NCBI GenBank assembly: GCA_963765815.1
Contig: CAVXXT010000008.1
Span: 248,001 to 312,000 of the forward strand
Length of the DNA: 64,000 bases
Reading direction: 5' to 3'
Source of the DNA: DATLNF01 sp963765815
Lineage (GTDB): Bacteria > Actinomycetota > Actinomycetes > BP-191
Shown one piece after another: positions 32,941 through 42,630 of this stretch (positions are counted from its first letter, which is position 1; the number at the start of each line of letters is the position of its first letter). The notes under the pieces are model-generated. The model was given only the letters and a program-made list of their open reading frames with translations, had not been told where the DNA came from and ran no database searches. The translations under genes were made by a program, and so were the position numbers.

Positions 32941-35598
32941 ATGTCAGCGTCGCGACCGGTACGTCGGCGGATCGCCGGTGTCGCCGTCCTGGGTGTGCTC
33001 GCGGCGGCGGCCGTGACGGCGCTGAGCTCGGGCCAGGCGTCGGCCAGCCCGATCATCTCGATCTCCCCGAACGCCGCGGTCAACAACTTCAATGGCGACA
33101 CGCGGGTCGTCATTCGTACTACGCAGCCCTTCAGCCCTGTCGATTCCTTCGTGACATTCACGCGCGTTGACTCCGCCAGCTCCCAGCCGACCAGCGAGAG
33201 CGTGAGCGGGACCATCGTGAATGAAACGTGCACCGCACAGGGTTGCGTGCCCACCGTCACCGGTACTCGCGACCTGCAGGTCGACGCGAACTTCTTTAAC
33301 AGCAACCCGGGGCAATGGGACGTTAAGGTCGAGTCGTCGGACCCAGACGGGGATCTCACCGGCGTTTCGCCTGTCTACCAGGCAGACGAGTGCACGCGAT
33401 GTTTCACGACGTTGACGCCGAACGCCCCGTTCATCAGTTCCGTCAACTCGCCGCGGCTGTCGGCCAACACCACGGTGAGCCCGGTGACGGTCACCGGAGG
33501 CAACTTCGCAAACGCCTCCCGCGTTGACTTCTTGCTTGCGGGTGTCGTCGACACGAAGGTCACATTCTCGCGAAGCGGTGCTACCACTACGTCCATCAGC
33601 GGCAGCGTGCGCACCGCGGGTGACGCGCAACCTGGCTTCCGTGACCTGCGCGTCACCAACACTGACGGGCTCCAAGGCACCTGCCCCAACTGCGTGTCGA
33701 TTAGTGCCATCAACGTCACCGGGGTAAGCCCCAACGCTGGAGCGAACACTGAGATCCGGCGCCTCGCGGTGACCGGCACGGGCTTCCCGGCCGATGCTGT
33801 GGTTCAGCTGATCAAGGAAACCCAGACGGGACAGGGCCCGATCACCGGTGGCAACACGGTCGTCTCGCAGACCAACCGGCTCGACGCCGACTTCGACCTG
33901 CGCGGCGCGCAGACCGGCACCTACTTCATCCGGGTGCAGACGCAGGATGGCCAGTCAGCCAACAACCTCGCCTGCTCGCCGCGATTCACCATCGTCCCGC
34001 CTGGCGGCCAGACCCCTAGTCCGACGCCCTCGGTGACGCCGAGCTCCTCGGCGACCGGCACCTGCCAGACGATCGGAGCCAGCGCTCCGCCGACTGCCTC
34101 CGGTACGCCGGCCAGCCCGAGCTCGACGGCTTCCCCGACGGTCACACCGACCAGCACTGTCTCGGTGTCGCCGAGCGCGTCCGCGTCGGTCTCGCAGCCG
34201 CCGGGCAACGGCCGGTTCGTGCCGGTCAACCCGGAGCGCGTGCTCGACACCCGTGAGGGTCTCAACACCACCCGCCTGCCCATCGGCTCCGGCGAGACCC
34301 GGTCCTTCACGGTGACCGGCCGCGCGAACATCCCGGCCGGGGCCACCGCGGTCGCGCTCAACGTCACGGCCATCGACCCGACCCGCTCGGGCTACCTCAC
34401 CGTGTTCCCGGCCGGCACCAGCCGACCACTGGCCAGCAACCTCAACTTCGTGCCGGGTGACGTCATCGCCAACCTGGTGATCGTCCGCATCGGCTCGAGC
34501 GGCCAGGTCAGCCTCTACAACAACGCCGGCTCCACCCACGTGGCCGCCGACGTCGTCGGCTACTACGGCCCGGCCAATGGCGGCTCGGCGTACAGCGCCC
34601 TCAACCCGGAGCGCATCCTGGACACCCGTGACGGCAACGGCGGCAGCGCCGAGCCGATCGGCTCGGGCGAGTCCCGGTCGCTGCAGATCACCGGTCGCGG
34701 CGGCGTCCCCGCGACGGCGACCGCGGTCGCGCTCAACCTGACCGCGATCACCCCGAGCGCGAACGGGTTCCTCACGGCGTACCCGAGCGGTACGACGCGC
34801 CCGATCGCGTCCAACCTCAACTTCAAGCGGGCCGACACGATCGCCAACCTGGTCATCGTCCGGATCGGCGGCGACGGCAAGATCAACATCTTCAACAACT
34901 CCGGCTTCACCGACACCGCGGCCGACGTCGTCGGCTACTTCTCCGAGACCGGCGGCTCCGAGGCGCTCTACACCAGCCTCTTCCCGGAGCGGATCCTCGA
35001 CACCCGCAGCGGCACCGGCGGCCCGAGCCAGCCGATCGGCCCGGGCGAGTCGCGTGAGCTGCAGGTCACCGGCACGGCCGGCGTGCCGAGCAACGCCACC
35101 GCCGTGGTGTTCAACCTGACGGCGATCTCGCCGTCGAGCTCCGGCTTCTTCACCGCGTTCCCGACCGGCACGTTCCGCCCGACCGCGTCGAACATCAACT
35201 TCGTCCGCGGCGATGTCATCCCCAACCTGGTGATCGTCCGGGTCGGGGTCGGCGGCAAGGTCAACATCTACAACAACAGCGGGTTCGCCAACGCTGCGGC
35301 CGACGTCGTCGGCTACTTCGTCGGCACCACTGCGAGCGCGACCCCGTCGGCGACGGTGAGCAGCACCTCGACGGCCAGCCCGACCGCGAGCGTGACGGCG
35401 ACCGCCACCACGACGCCGTCGGCGAGCACCAGCGCGACGGTCAGCACGACGCCCGCGGCGTACAGCGGGCCGGCCGGCGAGGGCACCTCCGGGACGGCCG
35501 GTCTACTCGGCCTCACCCTGCTGGCGCTGACCGGCGGCGCCGGATTCCTGTTCCTCCCGCGGCTCGCCGGTGCTGGTCATTACCGACGTCGCCACTAA
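32941..35598 (+). CDS. Large secreted protein: CxxC beta repeats and three VLDTR domains (885 aa)
   Basis: AGGAG lies 7 bases before ATG 32941. The signal peptide ends near GQASAS. The first 400 residues resemble the preceding protein (CTRCF, CPNC pairs after DPDG or NTDG turns). Copies of the VLDTR domain begin near residues 425, 550 and 676, and a Thr/Ser linker leads to a hydrophobic C-terminus (GLLGLTLLALTGGAGFLFL) with a basic tail. The two genes are 64 bp apart in the same direction and clearly paralogous, so they may be co-transcribed surface or wall proteins. Confidence 0.82.
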   Translation: MSASRPVRRRIAGVAVLGVLAAAAVTALSSGQASASPIISISPNAAVNNFNGDTRVVIRTTQPFSPVDSFVTFTRVDSASSQPTSESVSGTIVNETCTAQGCVPTVTGTRDLQVDANFFNSNPGQWDVKVESSDPDGDLTGVSPVYQADECTRCFTTLTPNAPFISSVNSPRLSANTTVSPVTVTGGNFANASRVDFLLAGVVDTKVTFSRSGATTTSISGSVRTAGDAQPGFRDLRVTNTDGLQGTCPNCVSISAINVTGVSPNAGANTEIRRLAVTGTGFPADAVVQLIKETQTGQGPITGGNTVVSQTNRLDADFDLRGAQTGTYFIRVQTQDGQSANNLACSPRFTIVPPGGQTPSPTPSVTPSSSATGTCQTIGASAPPTASGTPASPSSTASPTVTPTSTVSVSPSASASVSQPPGNGRFVPVNPERVLDTREGLNTTRLPIGSGETRSFTVTGRANIPAGATAVALNVTAIDPTRSGYLTVFPAGTSRPLASNLNFVPGDVIANLVIVRIGSSGQVSLYNNAGSTHVAADVVGYYGPANGGSAYSALNPERILDTRDGNGGSAEPIGSGESRSLQITGRGGVPATATAVALNLTAITPSANGFLTAYPSGTTRPIASNLNFKRADTIANLVIVRIGGDGKINIFNNSGFTDTAADVVGYFSETGGSEALYTSLFPERILDTRSGTGGPSQPIGPGESRELQVTGTAGVPSNATAVVFNLTAISPSSSGFFTAFPTGTFRPTASNINFVRGDVIPNLVIVRVGVGGKVNIYNNSGFANAAADVVGYFVGTTASATPSATVSSTSTASPTASVTATATTTPSASTSATVSTTPAAYSGPAGEGTSGTAGLLGLTLLALTGGAGFLFLPRLAGAGHYRRRH

Positions 35599-35601
35599 TA
35601 T
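35596..35601 (+). promoter_or_regulatory. Possible -10 box TAATAT overlapping the preceding stop
   Basis: TAATAT fits TANNNT and overlaps the TAA stop of the upstream gene. It would start a transcript near 35608 with the GAGG ribosome-binding site before ATG 35639. Confidence 0.35.
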
Positions 35602-35638
35602 CGCCCAGAAGTCACATACACGAGGGAATCGAGGAACC

Positions 35639-38260
35639 ATGCGCACTACCCCGACGGCGTTCCGCCGCATCGGTGCTTCCGCGGTCGCCGGAGTCGCGCT
35701 GGTCGCGGCCGGAGCCGTGATGATGGTGCCGGCGCTCGCCAGCCACACGGGCACCAACGGCGCCGTGCGCAGCGGCCCCGACCTCGTCTTCGTCGACTGC
35801 GTGGACACCGCGCAGACGACCTCCACGCCGGACCAGGCGCCCGCCACCGACACCGCCGGGCGCAACGCCCAGGCGGCGCAGACCGGCAGCGGCTGCACCG
35901 TCCAGGGCTCGACCTCGGCGCCGACCCAGCTGACGGCCCGGTTCACCTTCGACGGCCAGCCGGTCCCCGGCCGGGTCATCCGTTTCACGATCTCTGCTGA
36001 CGGCACCGCCAGCGGCTCCGGCCAACTTGACGGCGCCACGCCGGTCTCCGGCTCCGGCACCAACAACACGGCGCAGCGATTCTGCGCCACGGACGGTGCC
36101 GGTCAGTGCGTGGTGACCGTCTCCTCCACCGAGCCGGGCGTCGTCACTGTCCTCGGTGACGAGCGCGACAGCGGCCAGCAGGCCACCGAGAACGTCGAGT
36201 TCCGCCGCAACAACTCCGCTCTCACCAACCTCGACGAGACCCACCGGATCGCGGTCAAGCCGAACGAGGACGACTACACCGGCTACGACTGCGTCGGCGT
36301 CGACGGCGAGAACCCCTACACCGGCACCGGCGGCACCCCGGGCAACGGCACCAACGCCGGTGCCAACGGCTGTGCGGTCGGCTCCACTCGCGCGCCGTCC
36401 GGCACCCCCGGCCGTCCCGTGCAGGTGACCTACCAGCTGCTCGACCGCGGCAGCGACGCGGGCCCGATCGTGGTGCTCGAGCCGCAGCAGGCGGCGCGTC
36501 CGCTGACCAACCGGACCGTCCGGCTCACGCTGAGCAACCCGGAGTTCTTCTTCACGCCCAACTGCGGCCCGGTGTCCTTCGGCAGCGCTTCCACCGTGCC
36601 GAACGCCCCCGACTACCGCCAGTGCAGCTTCCGCCAGCCTCCGGTCGACGGCAACGTCGCCGGCCTGCTCAAGTTCACCGGCACGTCGATCGACGTGAAG
36701 TCCGACGACAACGGCCTGGTGACGGTGACCGTCGCGACCGAGTCCAACCCGGACCTCAACGCTGATGGCACCGCCAACGTGCAGATCACGGCCATCCCGC
36801 TGGGCCAGTACACCGGCAACCCCAACGTCCGGGCGAGCGAGCCCGGACCCAACACGGTCCGGCTCGACGCCCCGCTGAACTTCAACACTCGCAACCGCCC
36901 GCTGAACGGCATCCGCGTCAGCATCGAGTGCATGATCGACACGAGCAACAGCCAGGACCCGTGCTCGCCGCCGACCGTCTACGCGAGTGCGTCCGACGCG
37001 CTCCCGACTCCGCAGCCGGTCGCGTCGTCCTCGGTCAGCGGGTTCCGCCGTTCGTTCCGCCCGCTGACGGCGACGAGCAACCCGATCGACCGCGTCCGGT
37101 TCACGTCGTTCCGGGTGGGCGTCTTCCTCGAGGACCAGTTCAACAACCTGGTTCGCGTCCCCGAGACCGACGTGTCGATCTCGGCGACCGGCGCCGGCGT
37201 GGAGCTGCTCCGTGAGTGCACCACCGCCGGCAACGGCAGCAACGGCGCCAACTTCGGCGACTCCGTCTGCACCGACCCGGCCGCGGCGAACACCAACTTC
37301 GCCACGACCGGCCCCAACACCAGCCCGAGCGGCCAGGCGTCCAACCCGGTCTTCGGCTCGACGACGCAGAACCGCACCACGGGCAGCTTCAAGCCCAGCG
37401 GCCAGGGCAGCGACTTCCGGCGCCAGGACCCGTTCCGGGTCCGCTCCAACCAGACCGGGCCGGTCACGCTCTCCGCGACCTGGCACGCCCCGCTGACCGT
37501 CTTCAACGGCGGCGGCGTGGGCTCGGCGACCAACTCGCCGACCCCGGCGACCGCGTCGCCGACGGTCAGCGCGACGTCGACGGCCACCGCGACGCCGACG
37601 GCGACGTCCACCGCTACGCCGACGGCCACGGCTACCGCGTCGCCGACGGTCAGCCCGACCTCGACGCAGCAGCCGCAGCGGTTCGCCTCCCGCGTCTCGC
37701 TGGTGGCCAGCCACTCGCGGGTCACGGCCGGCAACGGCCCGCGCCTGTCGGGTCAGGTCTTCGACCAGAACGGCCAGCCGCTCGGCGGCGTCAACCTGAC
37801 GTTCTTCGAGAAGTCGTTCGGCGAGCGCTTCTACTCGCAGACGCCGGGTGGTGCGGTGACCAGCGGGTTCGACGGCCGGTTCTCGGTGGTCGTGCACCCG
37901 TTCACGCAGACGTCGTACGGCGTGAACACCGATGACGGCCGCGCCAACAGCAACATCGTCCAGATCCGGGTCAACGCCCGCATGGACATCACCTCGCCGG
38001 CGCCGAGCGCGCTGGTGAGCAACCCGGTGACGCTCTCCGGTCGGATCCTGCCGGCGTACAACAACCGGCCGATCGGCCTGGCGTACATCGACAACAACGG
38101 CCGGTACGTCTACCTCGGCCAGAGCCCGACCCGTGACGGCGCGTTCTCGGTCCGCTCCGGCGGCCGCGTCCCGTCCGGCACGTTCACGTTCGTGGTCTAC
38201 ATGTCCCCGACCCAGGGGACGGACCGTGGGGCGCGCTCGCTGCGCCTGACCGTCCGCTAG
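35639..38260 (+). CDS. Large secreted protein with C-terminal LTVR module (873 aa)
   Basis: GAGG precedes ATG 35639. The signal peptide is followed by Cys-containing beta-rich regions with features of invasin-type Ig domains (QLTARFTFDGQPVPGRVIRF, CVVTVSSTEPGVVTV). A Thr/Ala/Pro linker (PTATPT repeats) near residue 640 leads to a C-terminal module of about 190 residues. It starts SRVSLVASHSRVTAGNGPRL and ends GARSLRLTVR. The same module closes the proteins at 42631, 44227 and 45849. No C-terminal membrane helix is present, so the module may itself do the anchoring or targeting. Function unknown. Confidence 0.8.
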   Translation: MRTTPTAFRRIGASAVAGVALVAAGAVMMVPALASHTGTNGAVRSGPDLVFVDCVDTAQTTSTPDQAPATDTAGRNAQAAQTGSGCTVQGSTSAPTQLTARFTFDGQPVPGRVIRFTISADGTASGSGQLDGATPVSGSGTNNTAQRFCATDGAGQCVVTVSSTEPGVVTVLGDERDSGQQATENVEFRRNNSALTNLDETHRIAVKPNEDDYTGYDCVGVDGENPYTGTGGTPGNGTNAGANGCAVGSTRAPSGTPGRPVQVTYQLLDRGSDAGPIVVLEPQQAARPLTNRTVRLTLSNPEFFFTPNCGPVSFGSASTVPNAPDYRQCSFRQPPVDGNVAGLLKFTGTSIDVKSDDNGLVTVTVATESNPDLNADGTANVQITAIPLGQYTGNPNVRASEPGPNTVRLDAPLNFNTRNRPLNGIRVSIECMIDTSNSQDPCSPPTVYASASDALPTPQPVASSSVSGFRRSFRPLTATSNPIDRVRFTSFRVGVFLEDQFNNLVRVPETDVSISATGAGVELLRECTTAGNGSNGANFGDSVCTDPAAANTNFATTGPNTSPSGQASNPVFGSTTQNRTTGSFKPSGQGSDFRRQDPFRVRSNQTGPVTLSATWHAPLTVFNGGGVGSATNSPTPATASPTVSATSTATATPTATSTATPTATATASPTVSPTSTQQPQRFASRVSLVASHSRVTAGNGPRLSGQVFDQNGQPLGGVNLTFFEKSFGERFYSQTPGGAVTSGFDGRFSVVVHPFTQTSYGVNTDDGRANSNIVQIRVNARMDITSPAPSALVSNPVTLSGRILPAYNNRPIGLAYIDNNGRYVYLGQSPTRDGAFSVRSGGRVPSGTFTFVVYMSPTQGTDRGARSLRLTVR

Positions 38261-38275
38261 TCACACTGCTCGGCC

Positions 38276-38313
38276 GGACGGCCGGTGGTCCCGCGAGGGA
38301 TCACCGGCCGTCC
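38276..38313. terminator. Hairpin terminator
   Basis: GGACGGCCGGTG (38276-38287) and CACCGGCCGTCC (38302-38313) form a perfect 12-bp stem 15 bp after the stop of the upstream gene; TCTTTG follows closely. Confidence 0.7.
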
Positions 38314-38434
38314 GTCTTTGTGCCCGCTTGATCACGCTGCGTAGTTCTTCTGCCGGTCTGCGCGTTTGTGCAACCGTTTCCGCCCCCGGGCCGTCCAAGA
38401 TTTGTACGCTGGCCGTGCCGGGGGGGCCGTGACA

Positions 38435-38460
38435 GGTCTTCCCTCGAAGTCGAGGAGACC
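38435..38460 (+). promoter_or_regulatory. Hairpin covering the ribosome-binding site
   Basis: GGTCT + CCTCGA pair with TCGAGG + AGACC, leaving a 2-base bulge and a short loop. The GAGGAG ribosome-binding site of the ATG at 38465 lies inside the right arm, so the folded leader would hide it. Confidence 0.4.
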
Positions 38461-38464
38461 GCAG

Positions 38465-41400
38465 ATGTCCCGCACGACCCATCCCCTCAGCCTCCGCACT
38501 GCCGCGCTGGCGGTCGTCACCGCCGTCGCTTCGCTGCCGCTGCTCGCGGCGCCGGCCTACGCCTCGTCGCCGACCGTCGCCTCCGTCGCGCCGTCGTCCC
38601 GGCCGCAGGGTGCCGCCCCCGTCGCCGTGACGATCACCGGCACCGACCTGCGCACCGGCGCGACCGTCGACTTCGGTCCCGGCATCGCGGTGTCGTACTC
38701 AGGCGGGTCCTCGACGGCGAACGGGACGTTCACCCAGCTGACCGGCGTCACCATCACGGTCGCGGCCGACGCGCCGACCGGCCCGCACCTGGTGCGGGTC
38801 ACCAACCCCGACGCGGGCACCGCGAGCTGCAGCTGCTTCACGGTGACGGCCGCGCCGACGATCGCGTCGGTCACGCCGAGCGCCGGCAACCCGGGGCAGA
38901 ACGTCAACGTCACGATCAGCGGCAGCGGGTTCCAGACCGGCGCCTCAGTCACCGCGGGCTCCGGCATCACCGTGACCAACGTGACCCGGGTCGACGCCGC
39001 CACGATGACGGCGACCTTCCAGATCTCGCCTGGGGCGCTCTCCGGCGCGCGTGACGTCCGGGTCGTCAACCCCGACGGCAGCTCCGCGCAGCGCAACGAC
39101 AGCTTCACGGTCGGCAACGCGGTCGCTGTGACCGGGGTCAGCCCCAACACCAGGGGCCGTGGCGCGCAGAACCAGACCGTCGTGATCACCGGCACCAACT
39201 TCGCCTCCGGTGCGGTGGTGTCGTTCTCCGGCGGTGGCATCACCGTCGACAGCGTGACGTTCGTCAGCTCCTCCCGGCTCGACGCGGTCATCGACGTCGC
39301 GTCCGGCGCGGCGCTCGGCCAGCGCAACGTCACGGTCACCAACCCCGGCGGCCTCGCCGGCACGTGCACCGGCTGCTTCAACGTCACCGGTGCGCCGACC
39401 GTCACCGCCGCGGCCCCGACGTCGCTGGCCCGCGGTCAGCAGGCCCGCGACGTCACGATCACCGGCACCGGCTTCCTCGCCGGCGCGACGGTGAACTTCG
39501 GCGCCGACATCACCGTGACGTCGGTCAACGTCAGCAGCTCGACCTCGCTGGTCGCCCGGGTCAACGTCGACGTCGACGCGGTCCTCGGCGCGCGCAACGT
39601 CTCCGTCTCCAACCCCGACGGCGGCACGGGCAGCTGCACCGGCTGCTTCTCGGTCACCGCCGGTCGCGCCCTGGTCGTCGAGCTGATCGACACCAAGGGC
39701 ACGACGACCACGACCGACGACTCGCTGACGACGCGACCGGTGAGCGGTACGACGTACGTCGTGCGCGTCACCGCGAAGATCGCCGGCACCGGGTCCAACA
39801 CCGACACGACGTACACCCGCGTGCCGGTCCTGACGAGCGACGACACGACGTTCGTCAACGGCACCTGCTCCGCTGCGGTCAACGGCGTCGCGACGTGCAC
39901 CGGCGTGCGCTTCGGCGACCTCGGCGCCAAGACTCTCGCGGCTCAGGGCGCTTCTGCGGCCGACAGCGACCGCAACGGCACCCTCGCCGTCGTCGTCCAG
40001 CCGACCGGTCTGACCTTCACCGCCTCCCCGACGACCGGTGAGATCGGGCAGACCCTGACCTACACGGTCGTGCCCTCGGTGGGGATCACCGGCGCGAAGA
40101 TCGCCGGCTACACCGCGACGCGGACCCTGCAGATCACCGGCACCGGATCGAGCAGCGCCGACAACACGACGCTGAACTGCCCGACCGCGACGTGCACGTT
40201 CACGCTGAGCTTCTCGCAGGCGGGGACCAAGACGGTCGCCGTCACCGACAACGGCACCCCGTCGCGGTCGACGCCGGTCGTCACCGTGCAGATCGGCGCG
40301 GCGGTGGAGCGCGGGACCTACACCCCGCTCGTCCCGGCCCGCGTGCTGGACACCCGCACTGCCAACGACGGCGACGCCTTCTCGTCGCCGATTGGCGGCG
40401 GCGGCATCATCGACGTCCCGCTGACCGGCCGCGGCGGTGTGCCGACCTCGGGCGTCTCCGCGGTGGTCGTCAACGCGACCGCCGTGCGCCCCACGACCGA
40501 CGGCTTCGTCACGCTCTACCCGACGGGGACGACCCGGCCGAACGCGTCGACGCTGAACTTCCTGCCGGGCCAGGTCGTGCCCAACCTCGCGGTGGTGAAG
40601 GTCGGCACCAACGGCCGGATCTCGGTGTTCAACCTCAAGGGCGCGACCCACGTCGTGCTCGACGTCGTCGGGTGGTACTCGACGACCGAGGCCACCACCG
40701 GCGGGCGCACCGTCGCGGTGACGCCGTCGCGGATCCTGGACACCCGCCCGGACTCCGGTGACGACGTCTCGACGCCGGTCGGGGCCAACTCCAGCATCAC
40801 CCGGCAGATCCTCGGCGCCGGCGGCGTGCCGACGACCGGCGTCACCGCCGTCATCGTCAACGTGACGGCGGTCCGGCCGACGGCCGGCACGTTCGTCACG
40901 GCGTACCCGAGCGACGCGGCGCGGCCCAACGCGTCGACGCTCAACCTCGACCCCTCGTACCGCATCGCCGGCCGGGTGCCGGACGCGGTCGCCAACCTGG
41001 CGATCGTCAAGCTCGGCAGCGACGGCCGGATCGCGCTGTTCAACAACAGCGGCCAGGTCGACCTGATCCTCGACGTCGTCGGCTACGTCAGCGGCACGTC
41101 GCAGGCGACGGCCGGCCGGTTCGTCGCGCTGGCGCCGACCCGCGTCCTCGACACCCGGGTGGCCAACGACGGCGACCTGTTCTCCGCGCCGATCGGCGCG
41201 GGCAGTGCGATCGACGTGACTCTCGTCGGCCGCGGCGGCGTGCCGTCGAGCGGGGTCACCGCAGTGGTGCTCAACGTCACCGCCATCGGCCCGTCGGCGT
41301 CGACGTACCTCACGGTCTACCCGACCGGCGAGACGCGGCCGACCGCCAGCAACGTCAACGCGGTGCCGACGCAGATCGTGCCGAACCTGGTGGTCGTCAA

Positions 41401-41488
41401 GCTCGGCAGCAACGGCCAGGCCGGCATCTACAACCGCAGCGGCACGACCCACGTCGCCGCCGACGTCGTCGGCTACCTGACCAGCTGA
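38465..41488 (+). CDS. Large secreted protein: four IPT/TIG repeats, Ig-like region, three VLDTR domains (1007 aa)
   Basis: ATG 38465 follows GAGGAG by 7 bases. After the signal peptide (ending APAYA) four IPT/TIG domains are visible, each opening like PTIASVTPSAGNPGQNVNVT and several closing with Cys pairs (CSCF, CTGCF, CTGCF). A region with Ig-like character (residues about 400-610) precedes three VLDTR domains near residues 618, 749 and 885. The chain ends directly after the third domain (ADVVGYLTS) with no anchor helix, unlike the two relatives upstream. Probably a secreted or wall-associated protein. Confidence 0.82.
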   Translation: MSRTTHPLSLRTAALAVVTAVASLPLLAAPAYASSPTVASVAPSSRPQGAAPVAVTITGTDLRTGATVDFGPGIAVSYSGGSSTANGTFTQLTGVTITVAADAPTGPHLVRVTNPDAGTASCSCFTVTAAPTIASVTPSAGNPGQNVNVTISGSGFQTGASVTAGSGITVTNVTRVDAATMTATFQISPGALSGARDVRVVNPDGSSAQRNDSFTVGNAVAVTGVSPNTRGRGAQNQTVVITGTNFASGAVVSFSGGGITVDSVTFVSSSRLDAVIDVASGAALGQRNVTVTNPGGLAGTCTGCFNVTGAPTVTAAAPTSLARGQQARDVTITGTGFLAGATVNFGADITVTSVNVSSSTSLVARVNVDVDAVLGARNVSVSNPDGGTGSCTGCFSVTAGRALVVELIDTKGTTTTTDDSLTTRPVSGTTYVVRVTAKIAGTGSNTDTTYTRVPVLTSDDTTFVNGTCSAAVNGVATCTGVRFGDLGAKTLAAQGASAADSDRNGTLAVVVQPTGLTFTASPTTGEIGQTLTYTVVPSVGITGAKIAGYTATRTLQITGTGSSSADNTTLNCPTATCTFTLSFSQAGTKTVAVTDNGTPSRSTPVVTVQIGAAVERGTYTPLVPARVLDTRTANDGDAFSSPIGGGGIIDVPLTGRGGVPTSGVSAVVVNATAVRPTTDGFVTLYPTGTTRPNASTLNFLPGQVVPNLAVVKVGTNGRISVFNLKGATHVVLDVVGWYSTTEATTGGRTVAVTPSRILDTRPDSGDDVSTPVGANSSITRQILGAGGVPTTGVTAVIVNVTAVRPTAGTFVTAYPSDAARPNASTLNLDPSYRIAGRVPDAVANLAIVKLGSDGRIALFNNSGQVDLILDVVGYVSGTSQATAGRFVALAPTRVLDTRVANDGDLFSAPIGAGSAIDVTLVGRGGVPSSGVTAVVLNVTAIGPSASTYLTVYPTGETRPTASNVNAVPTQIVPNLVVVKLGSNGQAGIYNRSGTTHVAADVVGYLTS

Positions 41489-41514
41489 CCGCGGCTGCGC
41501 CGATCACCGCGACG

Positions 41515-41520
41515 TAGTCT
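41515..41520 (+). promoter_or_regulatory. -10 box TAGTCT
   Basis: Lies 7 bases before GTG 41528. The spacer is GGAGGAC, so the same 7 bases could also act as a ribosome-binding site on a longer transcript. Confidence 0.45.
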
Positions 41521-41527
41521 GGAGGAC

Positions 41528-42547
41528 GTGACCTCACCCCTGCTCGACCATGTCGCGGGCGCTGTCGCCGCGACCGGCCCGGACGACGGCGTCGCAGACC
41601 ACTACGGCGACCCGCTCCGCGAGCAGCGCCGCGCGGTCGAGGGGGCCGGTGTCGTCGACCGCTCGCACCGCGGCGTGCTGACCGTAGGCGGCTCGGAGCG
41701 GCTGTCCTGGCTGCACAGCCTGACCAGCCAGCACCTCGAGGCGCTCCCTGCCTGGCGGGGGACGCAGGCGCTGGTGCTCTCGCCGCACGGCCACGTCGAG
41801 CACCACCTGATGGTCGCCGACGACGGCGAGCGGACCTGGCTCGACGTCGAGCCCGGTACGGCGGCTGCTCTACTCGCCTTTCTCGCCAAGATGGTGTTCC
41901 TGCTCGACGTCGCGCCCGCCGATGTGACGCCGGACTTCGCGGTGCTGACCCTCACGGGGCCGGCGACCGAGGCGGTCCTGAGCGCCGCCGGGGTGCCGCT
42001 CGGCACATCGGCGTACGACGTCACGACGGCGCCGTGGGGCGGGCTGGTGCGTCGCAGCGATCACCCGCTCGACGACGGCGCCGACCTGATCGTGCCGCGC
42101 GAGCGGCTGGTCGAGGTGTGGGACGCGCTCGTCAGCGCGGGTGCGAATCCCTTGGGTGCGTGGGGATTCGAGGCGCTGCGGGTCGCCGCGCGCCGGCCCC
42201 GGCTGGGGCTCGAGACCGACCACCGCACGATCCCGCACGAGGTCGGCTGGCTCGAGACGGCGGTGCACCTGCAGAAGGGCTGCTACCGCGGCCAGGAGAC
42301 GGTCGCCCGCGTGCACAACCTCGGCCGGCCCCCGCGTCGGCTGCTCCTCGCGCATCTCGACGGCTCGGTCGACACGCTGCCGGCGCACGGCGACGAGGTC
42401 ACCTGGGAGGGCGCTCCGCTCGGCTTCGTGACGACGTCGGCGCGGCACTTCGAGCTCGGGCCGATCGCGCTGGCCCTGGTGAAGCGCAGCACGCCCGACG
42501 ACGCCGAGCTGATGGCCGCCGGTGTGCCCCTGCAGGTCGAGGTCTGA
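41528..42547 (+). CDS. ygfZ: YgfZ/GcvT-like folate-binding protein (339 aa)
   Basis: The diagnostic motif KGCYRGQE (residues 250-257, Cys252) is that of the YgfZ/IBA57 family, tetrahydrofolate-binding relatives of GcvT that help maintain Fe-S clusters. GVVDRSHRGVLTVGGSERLSW near the N-terminus and a C-terminal beta domain agree. The start is GTG 41528 with GGAGGAC immediately before it. It sits alone between the secreted proteins and seems functionally unrelated to them. Confidence 0.88.
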   Translation: MTSPLLDHVAGAVAATGPDDGVADHYGDPLREQRRAVEGAGVVDRSHRGVLTVGGSERLSWLHSLTSQHLEALPAWRGTQALVLSPHGHVEHHLMVADDGERTWLDVEPGTAAALLAFLAKMVFLLDVAPADVTPDFAVLTLTGPATEAVLSAAGVPLGTSAYDVTTAPWGGLVRRSDHPLDDGADLIVPRERLVEVWDALVSAGANPLGAWGFEALRVAARRPRLGLETDHRTIPHEVGWLETAVHLQKGCYRGQETVARVHNLGRPPRRLLLAHLDGSVDTLPAHGDEVTWEGAPLGFVTTSARHFELGPIALALVKRSTPDDAELMAAGVPLQVEV

Positions 42548-42551
42548 CCTC

Positions 42552-42595
42552 GAGCACTGACGAACTTGGTCCGGATATGGGACAACTTCGTGCTC
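42552..42595. terminator. Imperfect palindrome between convergent genes
   Basis: GAGCAC (42552-42557) pairs with GTGCTC (42590-42595), and CGAACTTG pairs imperfectly with the ACAACTTCG side. It lies just after the YgfZ stop and 36 bp from the convergent secreted-protein gene. Confidence 0.4.
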
Positions 42596-42630
42596 AGCAG
42601 TGCCCCACGTTCGGGCTCTGGCCGAGGCGG

